From positions 62,001-126,000 of the forward strand of contig NZ_PQBS01000010.1 of assembly GCF_002911695.1 (NCBI RefSeq): a DNA stretch of 64,000 nucleotides, written 5' to 3'. Both the position numbers and the translations under genes were made by a program. Numbering within the stretch: position 1 is the stretch's first letter; every line of letters begins with the position of its first letter. Source of the DNA: Gracilimonas amylolytica. Its GTDB lineage: Bacteria; Bacteroidota; Rhodothermia; Balneolales; Balneolaceae. A model generated the notes under the pieces. The model worked only from the letters and a program-made list of their open reading frames with translations, had not been told where the DNA came from and searched no databases. Positions 28,714 to 37,111 of this stretch are shown piece after piece.

Positions 28714-29838
28714 TTACTTACCTTCGCACCCACATTCATAAACAATAAACTTATCGTTTTGAGCCAGCACATTTACCTTGAAGAGCTTCTCAAGGTGGGT
28801 TTTGTAGTTTAGGTGCTGATTGGCTACGCAGACAAACCGGCCGGCGGGTTTTAACTTCTCCGATACCTCCCTGAACAACCGAATGGTGACCTCGATATTT
28901 GTTTCGTGACCAAAATGAAAAGGTGGATTACTAACGGCCAGATCTATACTTCGATCGGGGATTTCATCCAGGCGGTCGTTCCAGTAATAGTGTATGCCCG
29001 GACCCTCGATATTAAGACGGGCAGATTCTATCGCAAGATACGAATCATCAGTCAGGTAGATCTCTGCTTCCGGTTTCTGAAGCTGTATCGCCTTGGCGAT
29101 CACCCCATTCCCACAAGCCATATCAAGAATGTGATCTTCTGAATCCCTGACCTTAAGCTGACTGATCAAAAACTGTGTGGCATAATCGATATGATCTGAA
29201 GAGAACACCCCATAATGCTGCTGTAGCTTTTGGTTATTTGTACCGTCAAAATCATAATCAAGCCGGTGAACAAGGGGCTTATTGACGGATGGCTTCCTTC
29301 CTTTCAACACCAGAACCCTCGATTTCTTTCGCGCCAGGCTTTGTTTAACATGCTCAAAGTAGGTCTCTGCAATACTCAGCATCTGCGGCGTGAAATATTT
29401 GGTCATGAATCCGCAGAATACCACTCCGTCATCCTTTAAATGAGTGTGAACCTGATGCAGATACAGCTCAAACAGATCCATCGATTTTGGGGTGTTTAGT
29501 ACTACCCGGTCAAACTTTTGGGGCGGCTGATCCAAAGGATGCATAAAATGAATCTTACCGGGATCTACCTGATTCGCCTCAAGGTTTTGAAGAATAGACC
29601 GCTCCTGACTTTTTCGCTCTAAGATCACGGTTGGCTCAAATCGGTTCAGCAGACAACTTAAAAACCCAAACCGGTCATTCACGATCCCTATGTTGGCATC
29701 AGGTTTTAGTTGTTCACCCTCAAAGATATGATCGATCAGATATTCATCGGCTGCACTCCAGGCTCGCAGTGATCGGTTGGTTGTTTTAGGGTAGCGTGAA
29801 AAGGAGTAGGTTTTACCCCCGAGATCGTATGTATCCAC
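28714..29838 (-). CDS. Class I SAM methyltransferase, RsmC/RlmG-type rRNA guanine-N2 methyltransferase
   Basis: A 374-residue two-domain protein. A degenerate N-terminal methyltransferase-like half (about 1-190) is followed by an active half with the SAM loop DMACGNGVIAKA (about 240) and the target-base motif SNPPFHFG (NPPF). This layout matches the 16S G1207 (RsmC) and 23S G1835 (RlmG) enzymes. Which of the two rRNAs is modified cannot be decided from sequence. It probably shares a transcript with the upstream unknown gene 11 bases away on the same strand. Confidence 0.85.
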   Translation of the reverse strand: MDTYDLGGKTYSFSRYPKTTNRSLRAWSAADEYLIDHIFEGEQLKPDANIGIVNDRFGFLSCLLNRFEPTVILERKSQERSILQNLEANQVDPGKIHFMHPLDQPPQKFDRVVLNTPKSMDLFELYLHQVHTHLKDDGVVFCGFMTKYFTPQMLSIAETYFEHVKQSLARKKSRVLVLKGRKPSVNKPLVHRLDYDFDGTNNQKLQQHYGVFSSDHIDYATQFLISQLKVRDSEDHILDMACGNGVIAKAIQLQKPEAEIYLTDDSYLAIESARLNIEGPGIHYYWNDRLDEIPDRSIDLAVSNPPFHFGHETNIEVTIRLFREVSEKLKPAGRFVCVANQHLNYKTHLEKLFKVNVLAQNDKFIVYECGCEGK

Positions 29839-29849
29839 AAATGTGATCC

Positions 29850-30416
29850 TTAGAATAAGCTGGTTTGCTCTTTATCTTCTTTCTGAGCCTGCTCGATCTG
29901 CGGTTCGTCGGTCGGGGTGAAGGTCTTTAGCATTTCCGGCATGAACCTCTTTTCATAGATGCGCCGGGCAATCCCGTGGAGGGCTTTTTCTCCCCGGGGT
30001 GTGATCCTCAAAAACCCGGAATCATCTTCATCCAGAAAACCAAACGAACGCAGGTCATTCACGATCAGATAGGCCAGCTTCTCGGTCACACCGGCACTTT
30101 TTTCAACATATTCCCGGTGTGGAGGTTCATCTTCACTGATGTACACCGTTCCCAGTACATTCAATTCAACATCCGTCAGCGGGAAACCTTCACTGCCCTT
30201 GGTCAGCATCTCATCCCAGGTACCTTGTGAGTAATACAACCCAAACCACCACTTGGCTTCGCGCAGTAAGTGCCCCGTCGAGGCACATGCAAAGGGCTGC
30301 CCGGGCTGAGCTTTTCTCGGTTCACCCCGGCTGCGATACATATTCACCATCGTAGCCAGATCCAGTTCATGGATATTCGGTGGATATCGGAAATAAAAAT
30401 CGCTGCGTTTTTGCAT
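29850..30416 (-). CDS. Conserved-looking protein of unknown function with winged-helix-like tail
   Basis: A 188-residue soluble protein with no recognised domain. The middle region (about 55-75) is Trp-rich. Residues about 90-165 alternate helices and short strands, with LTDVELNVLGTVYISEDEPPH and a SGFLRITPRGEKALHGIA segment resembling a winged-helix wing. The C-terminus is Glu/Gln-rich and ends in TSLF, which resembles a beta-clamp-binding-like tail only weakly. It is first of a two-gene unit with the rRNA methyltransferase. Confidence 0.6.
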   Translation of the reverse strand: MQKRSDFYFRYPPNIHELDLATMVNMYRSRGEPRKAQPGQPFACASTGHLLREAKWWFGLYYSQGTWDEMLTKGSEGFPLTDVELNVLGTVYISEDEPPHREYVEKSAGVTEKLAYLIVNDLRSFGFLDEDDSGFLRITPRGEKALHGIARRIYEKRFMPEMLKTFTPTDEPQIEQAQKEDKEQTSLF

Positions 30417-30518
30417 CAGATCCTTAAGCTGTCTTTATGTTATTGACAGTAGTGAATATAAATCTACAAAAAAAATTATAAAGCCACCGACCAGCGAGTT
30501 CGGGGTGAACCGAACGTT

Positions 30519-33062
30519 CTACCCCTTTTCCTTGATCAGGTCGATCGCCTTAGACATGGTAAAGTCTTCCGGTGCTTCTCCCTTAGGCAAACTGATATTC
30601 TTTTTACCATGCTTGATGTATGGGCCATACCGGCCGGTCATCACTTTTATCGGCTTATCGGTATCGGGATGTTTACCCAGATCCTTGATCTCATTACTTC
30701 CTCGCCTCGACTGTTTTTTCTGAGCCAGTAACTCTACGGCGCGATCCAGTTCAATATCCAGTACACTGTCTGATTTTGGAATGGATTTGAACTTTCCATC
30801 ATGCACCACATATGGGCCATACCGTCCTACTCCGGCTCTTACCACCTTGCCGTCTTCCGGATGCTCACCAAGCTTGCGAGGCAGTTTCAGTAACTCAAGC
30901 GCGAGGTCAAGATCCACGTCGGCCGGTTCCATTCCTTTCAGTAAGGATACTCTTTTTGGTTTTTTATTGTCTTCAGTTACTTCCCCGCGTTGCACATAGG
31001 GTCCGTATCTCCCTGACAGCAGAAAGATCGGATCTTCAGTTTCGGGATCATGCCCAATAGGCTTATCCTGCTCTTCAGAGATCTTGATCAGCTCTTCCAG
31101 TTTTTCAGAAGAGATGTCACTGGGATCCATATCATTCGGCAGAGACGTTGTGACTTCTTCACCATTTTTGGTCATCCGGGCATAAGGCCCAAAACGTCCC
31201 ACTGCCACTTTGATCCCCTCCATACCTTCCAGAGGAAGATCCAGAAGTTTGGCTTCCTGCGGATCGATCTTGTCTTCCTGAGTATCCACTTTGGCTTTCA
31301 ACCCATTGTCGCCGCTGTAATAATCTTCAAGGTATTTTACCGGGTCCTGTGTTCCTTCGGCCACGGCATCCAGCTTGTTTTCAAGTTCAGAGGTGAAATC
31401 ACTGTCAACCAACTCAGGGAAATGTTTTTCTAACAGAGAGGATACTGCAAAAGCCGTAAAGGTTGGGATCAGCGTTTTACCCTCACTTTTGGCATACCCG
31501 CGATCCTGAATGGTACTTATAATGGATGCATAGGTACTTGGACGCCCTACGCCTCTTTTCTCCAGTTCCTTCACCAAAGTCGCTTCCGTATATCGGGCCG
31601 GTGGTTTGGTTTCATGACTCACAAAATTCAGGTCATCCAATCCGGTGCTGTCCCCTTCATTCATTTCAGGAAGAAAGTTTTCCTGATTTTCCAGAGCGGC
31701 TTCAGGATCATCGCTACCCTCAACATAAGCCCGGAAATACCCGGGGAACAAGATCTTTTTACCACCCGCTCTGAAGTCTGCATCGGTTCCATTATGGGAA
31801 GCACGGATCGTTACGTTGGTGAATTCCAGTTCCGCTTCTGCCATTTGCGTGGCAATAGTCCGTTTCCAGATCAGGTCATACAGTTTGAACTCCCTGCCGC
31901 TCAATCCGGCTTTATCCGGTTTTACAAAACGTGAGCCTGAGGGACGTATAGCTTCGTGAGCTTCCTGAGCTCCTTTTCCTTTCTTATTGTAATTCCGTAC
32001 CCGCTCAAATAAATAGTCTTCACCGTACTCATCGGTCACCGCATCTCGGGCTGCCCCAATGGCCTGTCCGGAAAGTCGGGTAGAATCGGTACGCATGTAG
32101 GTGATAAATCCTTTTTCATACAGCTTCTGTGCTACACTCATGGTGTCGCGTGCTGAGAAACCGAATTTACGGTTAGCTTCCTGTTGAAGGGTTGAGGTAA
32201 TAAATGGAGGGGCGGGATTTCGTTTCTGCGTTTTCACATCCACATTGATGACCGACCATTTGGCTTCTTTCAGGTCATCCACAAGGGCACTCGCTTTGTC
32301 CTCATCCAGTAAAACGACGGACTTTGGTTTTTTTAGCTTGCCGGTGTTTTCATCAAAGTCCTTACCGCTGGCCAGCCGTTTTTCATTGAGGTGCGTCAGG
32401 TCCGCATCAAATTTATAATCATCACCTTCTTTATGGAGCTGCGCTTTCAGGTCATAATAAGTGGCGCTTCTGAACTTCATTCGCTCACGTTCACGTTCCA
32501 CCAAAAACTCAACCGCTACCGATTGTACACGTCCTGCAGAAAGACCCGGAGAGATCTTCTTCCATAACAATGGTGATACGGTATACCCTGCCAGGCGGTC
32601 TAATATTCGTCGTGTTTCCTGAGCATGCACCAGGTTCATGTCAATGTCGCGGGTATTCTCCAGCGCATTCATCACGGCTTCTTTGGTGATCTCCCGGAAT
32701 GCCATTCTCTTAACCGGCACTTTGGGTTTCAGGATCTCCATCAGGTGCCATGAAATCGCCTCTCCTTCACGGTCCTCATCCGTTGCCAGTATCAATTCAT
32801 CGGCATCTTTTAGCAATTTTTTGAGTTTGGTAACTACTTTCTTTTTGGAGGATGGGATCACATACAGGGGATCAAAACGGTCATCCACGTTGATCCCTAA
32901 ATTTGACCAGCTCTCTTTTTTATACTTGGCCGGAATTTCCTTGGCCGAGGAAGGAAGATCACGAATGTGACCCATAGAGGAGTCCACCACATACCCTTTG
33001 GGCAGATACTTCTTAATAGTTTTAGTTTTTGTAGGAGACTCTACAATGACGAGACTTTTCAT
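30519..33062 (-). CDS. topA: DNA topoisomerase I
   Basis: An 847-residue type IA topoisomerase that relaxes negative supercoils. The N-terminal Toprim domain has VIVESPTKTKTI and ATDEDREGEAISWH. The catalytic Tyr lies in GFITYMRTDSTRLS, and HEAIRP is present. Instead of C4 zinc fingers, the C-terminus (about 600-847) carries four topoisomerase repeats built around GRYGPY/GRFGPY, each with a following LPK/LLKG word. It follows the peroxiredoxin gene with a 12-base gap, so the two may be co-transcribed. Confidence 0.96.
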   Translation of the reverse strand: MKSLVIVESPTKTKTIKKYLPKGYVVDSSMGHIRDLPSSAKEIPAKYKKESWSNLGINVDDRFDPLYVIPSSKKKVVTKLKKLLKDADELILATDEDREGEAISWHLMEILKPKVPVKRMAFREITKEAVMNALENTRDIDMNLVHAQETRRILDRLAGYTVSPLLWKKISPGLSAGRVQSVAVEFLVERERERMKFRSATYYDLKAQLHKEGDDYKFDADLTHLNEKRLASGKDFDENTGKLKKPKSVVLLDEDKASALVDDLKEAKWSVINVDVKTQKRNPAPPFITSTLQQEANRKFGFSARDTMSVAQKLYEKGFITYMRTDSTRLSGQAIGAARDAVTDEYGEDYLFERVRNYNKKGKGAQEAHEAIRPSGSRFVKPDKAGLSGREFKLYDLIWKRTIATQMAEAELEFTNVTIRASHNGTDADFRAGGKKILFPGYFRAYVEGSDDPEAALENQENFLPEMNEGDSTGLDDLNFVSHETKPPARYTEATLVKELEKRGVGRPSTYASIISTIQDRGYAKSEGKTLIPTFTAFAVSSLLEKHFPELVDSDFTSELENKLDAVAEGTQDPVKYLEDYYSGDNGLKAKVDTQEDKIDPQEAKLLDLPLEGMEGIKVAVGRFGPYARMTKNGEEVTTSLPNDMDPSDISSEKLEELIKISEEQDKPIGHDPETEDPIFLLSGRYGPYVQRGEVTEDNKKPKRVSLLKGMEPADVDLDLALELLKLPRKLGEHPEDGKVVRAGVGRYGPYVVHDGKFKSIPKSDSVLDIELDRAVELLAQKKQSRRGSNEIKDLGKHPDTDKPIKVMTGRYGPYIKHGKKNISLPKGEAPEDFTMSKAIDLIKEKG

Positions 33063-33074
33063 GTAAAAACAGGA

Positions 33075-33551
33075 TTAATTCAATTCTTCGACCAGCTCTT
33101 TTAACTCTCCGGCGTGGTCTTTCGTATTCACTTTTTTGATAGTCCCCAAAATAGTACCATCTGTATCAATAACAAAGGCCGAACGTGAAGGGGCCTCATA
33201 CTCTCTTCCGTACATCTTTTTCTGAACGATAGAATCTGTCGCTTCTGCAAATTTATAATCAGGATCAGATACCAGGGTAAAATCAATGCCTTGTTTTTCA
33301 GCATAGCGTTTATGTGACCCACAGGTATCTTTACTCACCGCCACCAGGTTATATCCCTTTTTGGTAAACCAGTCGGCATGATCCGCAAGGTCTTTGGTTT
33401 GGCGATCGCACCCGCCCGTATTATTTTTCATATACACCGATACAATGGTGGGCTTATCCAGCAGATCATTAAAATTGATCTCTTTCTCTTCTCCGTTTTG
33501 CACAGCTTTGACTGTAAAATCGAGCTTGGCTTTTTTTCCGGTTTCTAACAT
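33075..33551 (-). CDS. Peroxiredoxin, BCP/AhpC-TSA family (variant active site)
   Basis: A 158-residue thioredoxin-fold peroxidase. The peroxidatic Cys is Cys48 in NNTGGCDRQT and a likely resolving Cys is Cys77 in SKDTCGSHKRYAEK. The family's active-site Pro (PxxxT/SxxC) is replaced by Met41, while Thr45 is kept. The remaining core (DPDYKFAEATDS, SAFVIDTDGTI) is normal for BCP. It should reduce hydroperoxides with thiol donors, though activity could be altered. It lies upstream of topA on the same strand. Confidence 0.82.
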   Translation of the reverse strand: MLETGKKAKLDFTVKAVQNGEEKEINFNDLLDKPTIVSVYMKNNTGGCDRQTKDLADHADWFTKKGYNLVAVSKDTCGSHKRYAEKQGIDFTLVSDPDYKFAEATDSIVQKKMYGREYEAPSRSAFVIDTDGTILGTIKKVNTKDHAGELKELVEELN

Positions 33552-33795
33552 AGTCGATTGCGTTGATTTTCTTTGGTCTTTGGATGTGATAACTGAAAGT
33601 AAGAAGGGATTCGTTCGATTTCAGTTTTCTAACTACATAACAGCTTACTAAATAATTGAGCCGATCAATAATAACTTTTCGTATTCAAAGGTGTAAAATA
33701 TTTTAAAGCTGCTTCTAACGTCAAGAATATATTGGCTTTAAACTTTAACGAAGTACTCAAGTGCTTTAAATCAACCTAAGTAAAAATATTAGATC

Positions 33796-35754
33796 ATGAA
33801 AAAGAAGCTACTATTTATTACATCCTTCCTGATTTTGGTCACCGGCCTTAACAGTCCTTCAGTTCAGGCCCAACAGACCGACGATCAGATCTTTTATATA
33901 GAGGACAGTGGGGTAGGTTCCGTAAAACACCTTAAAAAATATGATATGGAGATAGACAGCTCCATTAACATCATTAATAATTCTGTTTCCTACCGTAATG
34001 GATATTATATCCCCAGCGAAGACAGTATGTTGCTGATCAATAATAAAACTATATACAAGTCAGATCGTGCATTCACAACCTTTCGTGAAGCTTACACATT
34101 AAACAACTCAGACAATGATATTTATACGGATATCGATCTGGATGGAAATTCCTTGTATGCCACAACCAGTAAACAGGTGCAGCGACTCGATCTTGCCAGC
34201 GGTGATATCTATACCGAGATCCAGAAAACAGATACCGGATATATGCTAAATGTCGACTATTCTGAAAGTGGAAAGATATTCTACGCAGAACAAAACGGTA
34301 GTACCGATCAACAGTTAGTGGTTAAAGACGGGGAAAACGATCCTGATACCTTGCATACCATCGATATATACACAAAGTACGAACACATAGAATCTGATGC
34401 TGCGGGTGAAAATGTTAATTTCGTACTGGATGGCTCTTACGATATTCAACTGATGCAACATGACCTGCTAAATGATACCACAATTGAATTATATAACAGT
34501 TCGGTGAATATCAATCAGATCACACTTGATGAAGCTAACGATCGGATTTTGATGCGCACTAATGAAGATAGAAATTCCATTTTTGAATTAGATCTGAGTG
34601 ATGAAAATGCGGAACCGGTAGCAATAGTTACAGAAGACGTTAGAGTTTCCGGTTTTATACTGGATAGTGTTAATGATGCTCTGATATACAACGGAGGTGA
34701 ACATGATCTGGCCACTAACACCTTTACATCCTTAACCTATCCATCATTTTTTGAACATGTGCTTGCCATGGATGCGCAACAGGAGTGGCTCTACCTGGTT
34801 ACCAGAGGAGTAGAATCCCGGATCTTAAGAACTAATTTCGCCGGTGATGATGTGCAATTCATTAGGCCCTTTAATGTATCCGGTACCAGTTTCAGAAAAA
34901 TGCGATTGGATCAAACCAACAATGATCTGTATCTGATCGATTCCAGAAGCCTATACAAAATAAATCTGGATGATGAACTTCCAGAGGAAAGATTACTTAG
35001 CCTCGATTACGGCAATTCGATTGTAGACTTTGACATCAATTACGAGGATAACCTGATCTATTACTACCTGGAAGAAGACGGTATTTATCAGTCTGACATG
35101 GACGGTAATAATTACACCCCTGTAACCACAGACGGTTACTACTACACGCGTGGAATAGCCTACAACCCTGATCTGAACAAGATCTACTTTAGCCGATCCA
35201 CATGGATCGATCAGGTCAATACCGATGGCTCCCAGGTTGAACATCATCATGATGGTTTTAATGGTGTGATCACCCACATTCAGTATGACTCAGATCTGGA
35301 ACAAATGGTTTATATTGATGAAAATTCCTGGGGAACGGATTACGTGCGTTACAGAAAAACTAATGAAACCGGTGGAACCAATTTATCCGGCATCTATTTT
35401 TCTGCACCATCCATCTCGGCTATTCAATTTATGATCAGTCCATCCGATGATATTGGTACTTCAAATGAGGAATTGATCACCGGAATCCCCCAGGCCACTC
35501 AGCTCAGTCAAAATTACCCGAATCCATTTAATCCTGTTACTGTCATCAAATACGAGATAGCAAGGCAGGCAGATGTATCACTTGATATATTTGACATGGC
35601 CGGGCGAAAGGTCAGAACCCTGGTTAACCAAACGCTTACACCGGGAACTTACGAAGCCACCTTTGATGCAAGTAACCTTGCCAGCGGAATGTACCTCTAC
35701 CGACTTTCAGTTGGCTCAAATGTGATGACCAAAAAACTTACGCTGATAAAATAA
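33796..35754 (+). CDS. Secreted beta-propeller-like protein with T9SS type A sorting domain
   Basis: A 652-residue protein with a signal peptide (about 1-25, ending VQAQ). A long acidic beta-rich region contains propeller-like blades (repeated DxxxxxIY, YNPDLNKIYF). The C-terminal sorting domain (about 570-652) starts with QNYPNPFNP, then ISLDIFDMAGRKVRTL-type and SGMYLYRLS strands, and ends in KKLTLIK. It would be exported by Sec, then by the type IX system, and anchored or released at the cell surface. The role of the propeller is unknown. A terminator follows. Confidence 0.85.
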   Translation: MKKKLLFITSFLILVTGLNSPSVQAQQTDDQIFYIEDSGVGSVKHLKKYDMEIDSSINIINNSVSYRNGYYIPSEDSMLLINNKTIYKSDRAFTTFREAYTLNNSDNDIYTDIDLDGNSLYATTSKQVQRLDLASGDIYTEIQKTDTGYMLNVDYSESGKIFYAEQNGSTDQQLVVKDGENDPDTLHTIDIYTKYEHIESDAAGENVNFVLDGSYDIQLMQHDLLNDTTIELYNSSVNINQITLDEANDRILMRTNEDRNSIFELDLSDENAEPVAIVTEDVRVSGFILDSVNDALIYNGGEHDLATNTFTSLTYPSFFEHVLAMDAQQEWLYLVTRGVESRILRTNFAGDDVQFIRPFNVSGTSFRKMRLDQTNNDLYLIDSRSLYKINLDDELPEERLLSLDYGNSIVDFDINYEDNLIYYYLEEDGIYQSDMDGNNYTPVTTDGYYYTRGIAYNPDLNKIYFSRSTWIDQVNTDGSQVEHHHDGFNGVITHIQYDSDLEQMVYIDENSWGTDYVRYRKTNETGGTNLSGIYFSAPSISAIQFMISPSDDIGTSNEELITGIPQATQLSQNYPNPFNPVTVIKYEIARQADVSLDIFDMAGRKVRTLVNQTLTPGTYEATFDASNLASGMYLYRLSVGSNVMTKKLTLIK

Positions 35755-35783
35755 GTTCAAGATTGAATTAGTAGCTAAACACT

Positions 35784-35818
35784 AAAACCTGTCGGTTTCT
35801 TACCGGCAGGTTTTTTTA
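35784..35818 (+). terminator. Rho-independent terminator
   Basis: AACCTGTCGG pairs with CCGGCAGGTT (one G-U) and is followed by a run of T. It is located about 30 bases after the T9SS cargo gene. Confidence 0.88.
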
Positions 35819-35853
35819 TTTGAACCGATTTGATTTGCAATACAATACCCCTG

Positions 35854-35891
35854 ATGTTAGTTTCATAATACAACCAAAATGAAACCAACAT
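35854..35891. promoter_or_regulatory. Candidate autoregulatory operator of the FitAB-type module
   Basis: Left arm ATGTTAGTTTCAT (35854-35866) and right arm ATGAAACCAACAT (35879-35891) are inverted copies at 12 of 13 positions. The right arm overlaps the antitoxin start codon, the usual place for ribbon-helix-helix binding. Confidence 0.6.
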
Positions 35892-36129
35892 GGCTAATAT
35901 AACTGTAAAAAATATTCCAAAGCCGATCTATGAAAAGTTAAAGAAACAAGCTGCGGCTAGGCACCGCAGTATGAACAGTGAGATCATTGCTTGCCTTGAA
36001 AAGGCCGTTGAGCCAAACCGGGTAACGGATAATGAGATATTGTACCAGGCGCGATTGGCAAGAAAAATGGCACAGAAAGCATTGAATACTGAAGATATTC
36101 AGGATGCCATTGATAAAGGCCGTTCATGA
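35890..36129 (+). CDS. Ribbon-helix-helix antitoxin, FitA/Arc-like
   Basis: A 79-residue antitoxin. The N-terminal ribbon-helix-helix covers residues about 1-44 (ITVKNIPKPIYEKLKKQA then RHRSMNSEIIACLEKAV), as in FitA/VapB of the Arc family. The C-terminal half, rich in Ala/Arg/Asp, would wrap the toxin. Its stop overlaps the PIN toxin start (ATGA, four bases), a typical toxin-antitoxin arrangement. Confidence 0.88.
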   Translation: MANITVKNIPKPIYEKLKKQAAARHRSMNSEIIACLEKAVEPNRVTDNEILYQARLARKMAQKALNTEDIQDAIDKGRS

Positions 36130-36524
36130 TCGTTGTGGACACTAATATCATAGCGCATTTCTGGCTTCCTTCCGATCAATCTGATCTTTGCGATCAATTA
36201 TTTCAAAAGGAACCTCACTGGATCGCACCTCTACTTTGGCGCAGTGAATTTCGTAATGTAGTTTTGTTGTATCTCAGAAAAGATCTGATCTCCCTTTCAC
36301 AGGCTATGCTTATTACTGAAAAGGCAGAGTCTCAAATGTTTGAACGTGAATATCATGTGCACTCAAACAGTATCCTTGAGTTAAGCAGCAGATCTTCCTG
36401 TTCAGCTTACGACTGTGAGTTTGTAAGCCTGGCCAAAGAGCTCAACATTCAATTAGTTACCCTGGATAAGCAGATTTTAAAAGATTTTTCCGGTATTTCT
36501 TCTCACCCTGAAGACTTTGTTTAA
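36126..36524 (+). CDS. vapC: PIN-domain RNase toxin, VapC/FitB-like
   Basis: A 132-residue PIN domain. An acidic metal-binding set is visible: Asp5 in VVDTNIIA, Glu in RSEFRNV (about 42), and Asp residues in SAYDCEFVSLA (about 98) and VTLDKQ (about 117). It is predicted to cleave RNA (often tRNA) when released from its antitoxin. It is translationally coupled to the upstream ribbon-helix-helix gene. Confidence 0.9.
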   Translation: MIVVDTNIIAHFWLPSDQSDLCDQLFQKEPHWIAPLLWRSEFRNVVLLYLRKDLISLSQAMLITEKAESQMFEREYHVHSNSILELSSRSSCSAYDCEFVSLAKELNIQLVTLDKQILKDFSGISSHPEDFV

Positions 36525-36536
36525 AAAGCTTCACGC

Positions 36537-37109
36537 TTATTCCTTGTCTCTTCTCCAAAGCAAGTACTTAGCCACAGCCGCTACCACCAGGGAATGATGT
36601 ACTGTTCCTTCATGCACCAATTCCATAAAATTATCCAAAGGCATGGTATGAATATTGATGCGTTCATTCCCATCCAACTGTTGCTCCTGCACCTTTTGGC
36701 AGTTCTGAACTACGTATAAATGTGTATAGTTGGTCAGGAAAGCAGGATTCGAGCTAACCTTACCTAAATAACTCCAGGTATCACCCGCATATCCTGTTTC
36801 CTCAAGTAATTCCCGTCGAGCCGTTTCATCATGGGTTTCCCCCGCATCCACCATGCCACCCGGTAATTCCAGGGTTGGTTCTTCGATGCCATACCTGTAC
36901 TGTTCCACCAACACGATCTCATTATCCGAAGTGAGTGGGATCACATTCATCCACTCAGGTGCTTCAACGATCGAAAACGTCGCTGAATGATCTTCGGACT
37001 CTAATTTCATGTCGCGACTTAAAAGTTTGAAGATATTCGTCGTATATTTGAGCTCTTCTTTCGTGGTGACCCACGGCTCAATCGAAAATTTAAAATCACG
37101 GGTATTCAT
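36537..37109 (-). CDS. NUDIX hydrolase, ADP-ribose pyrophosphatase-like
   Basis: A 190-residue NUDIX protein. The box GMVDAGE...REULEETGY (about 98-120) is complete, preceded by the family strand PLTSDNEIVLVEQYRYG. This subtype usually hydrolyses ADP-ribose or related nucleoside diphosphate sugars to AMP and ribose-5-phosphate. It is divergent from AMP nucleosidase with only two bases between the start codons. Both enzymes deal with AMP/ribose-5-phosphate metabolism, which may explain the pairing. Confidence 0.87.
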   Translation of the reverse strand: MNTRDFKFSIEPWVTTKEELKYTTNIFKLLSRDMKLESEDHSATFSIVEAPEWMNVIPLTSDNEIVLVEQYRYGIEEPTLELPGGMVDAGETHDETARRELLEETGYAGDTWSYLGKVSSNPAFLTNYTHLYVVQNCQKVQEQQLDGNERINIHTMPLDNFMELVHEGTVHHSLVVAAVAKYLLWRRDKE

Positions 37110-37111
37110 AG

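Noticed and set aside
31050-31934. Long plus-strand ORFs antisense to topA
   Set aside because: Open only as shadows of the topA reading frame; no domain, no start context, and topA is unambiguous on the other strand.
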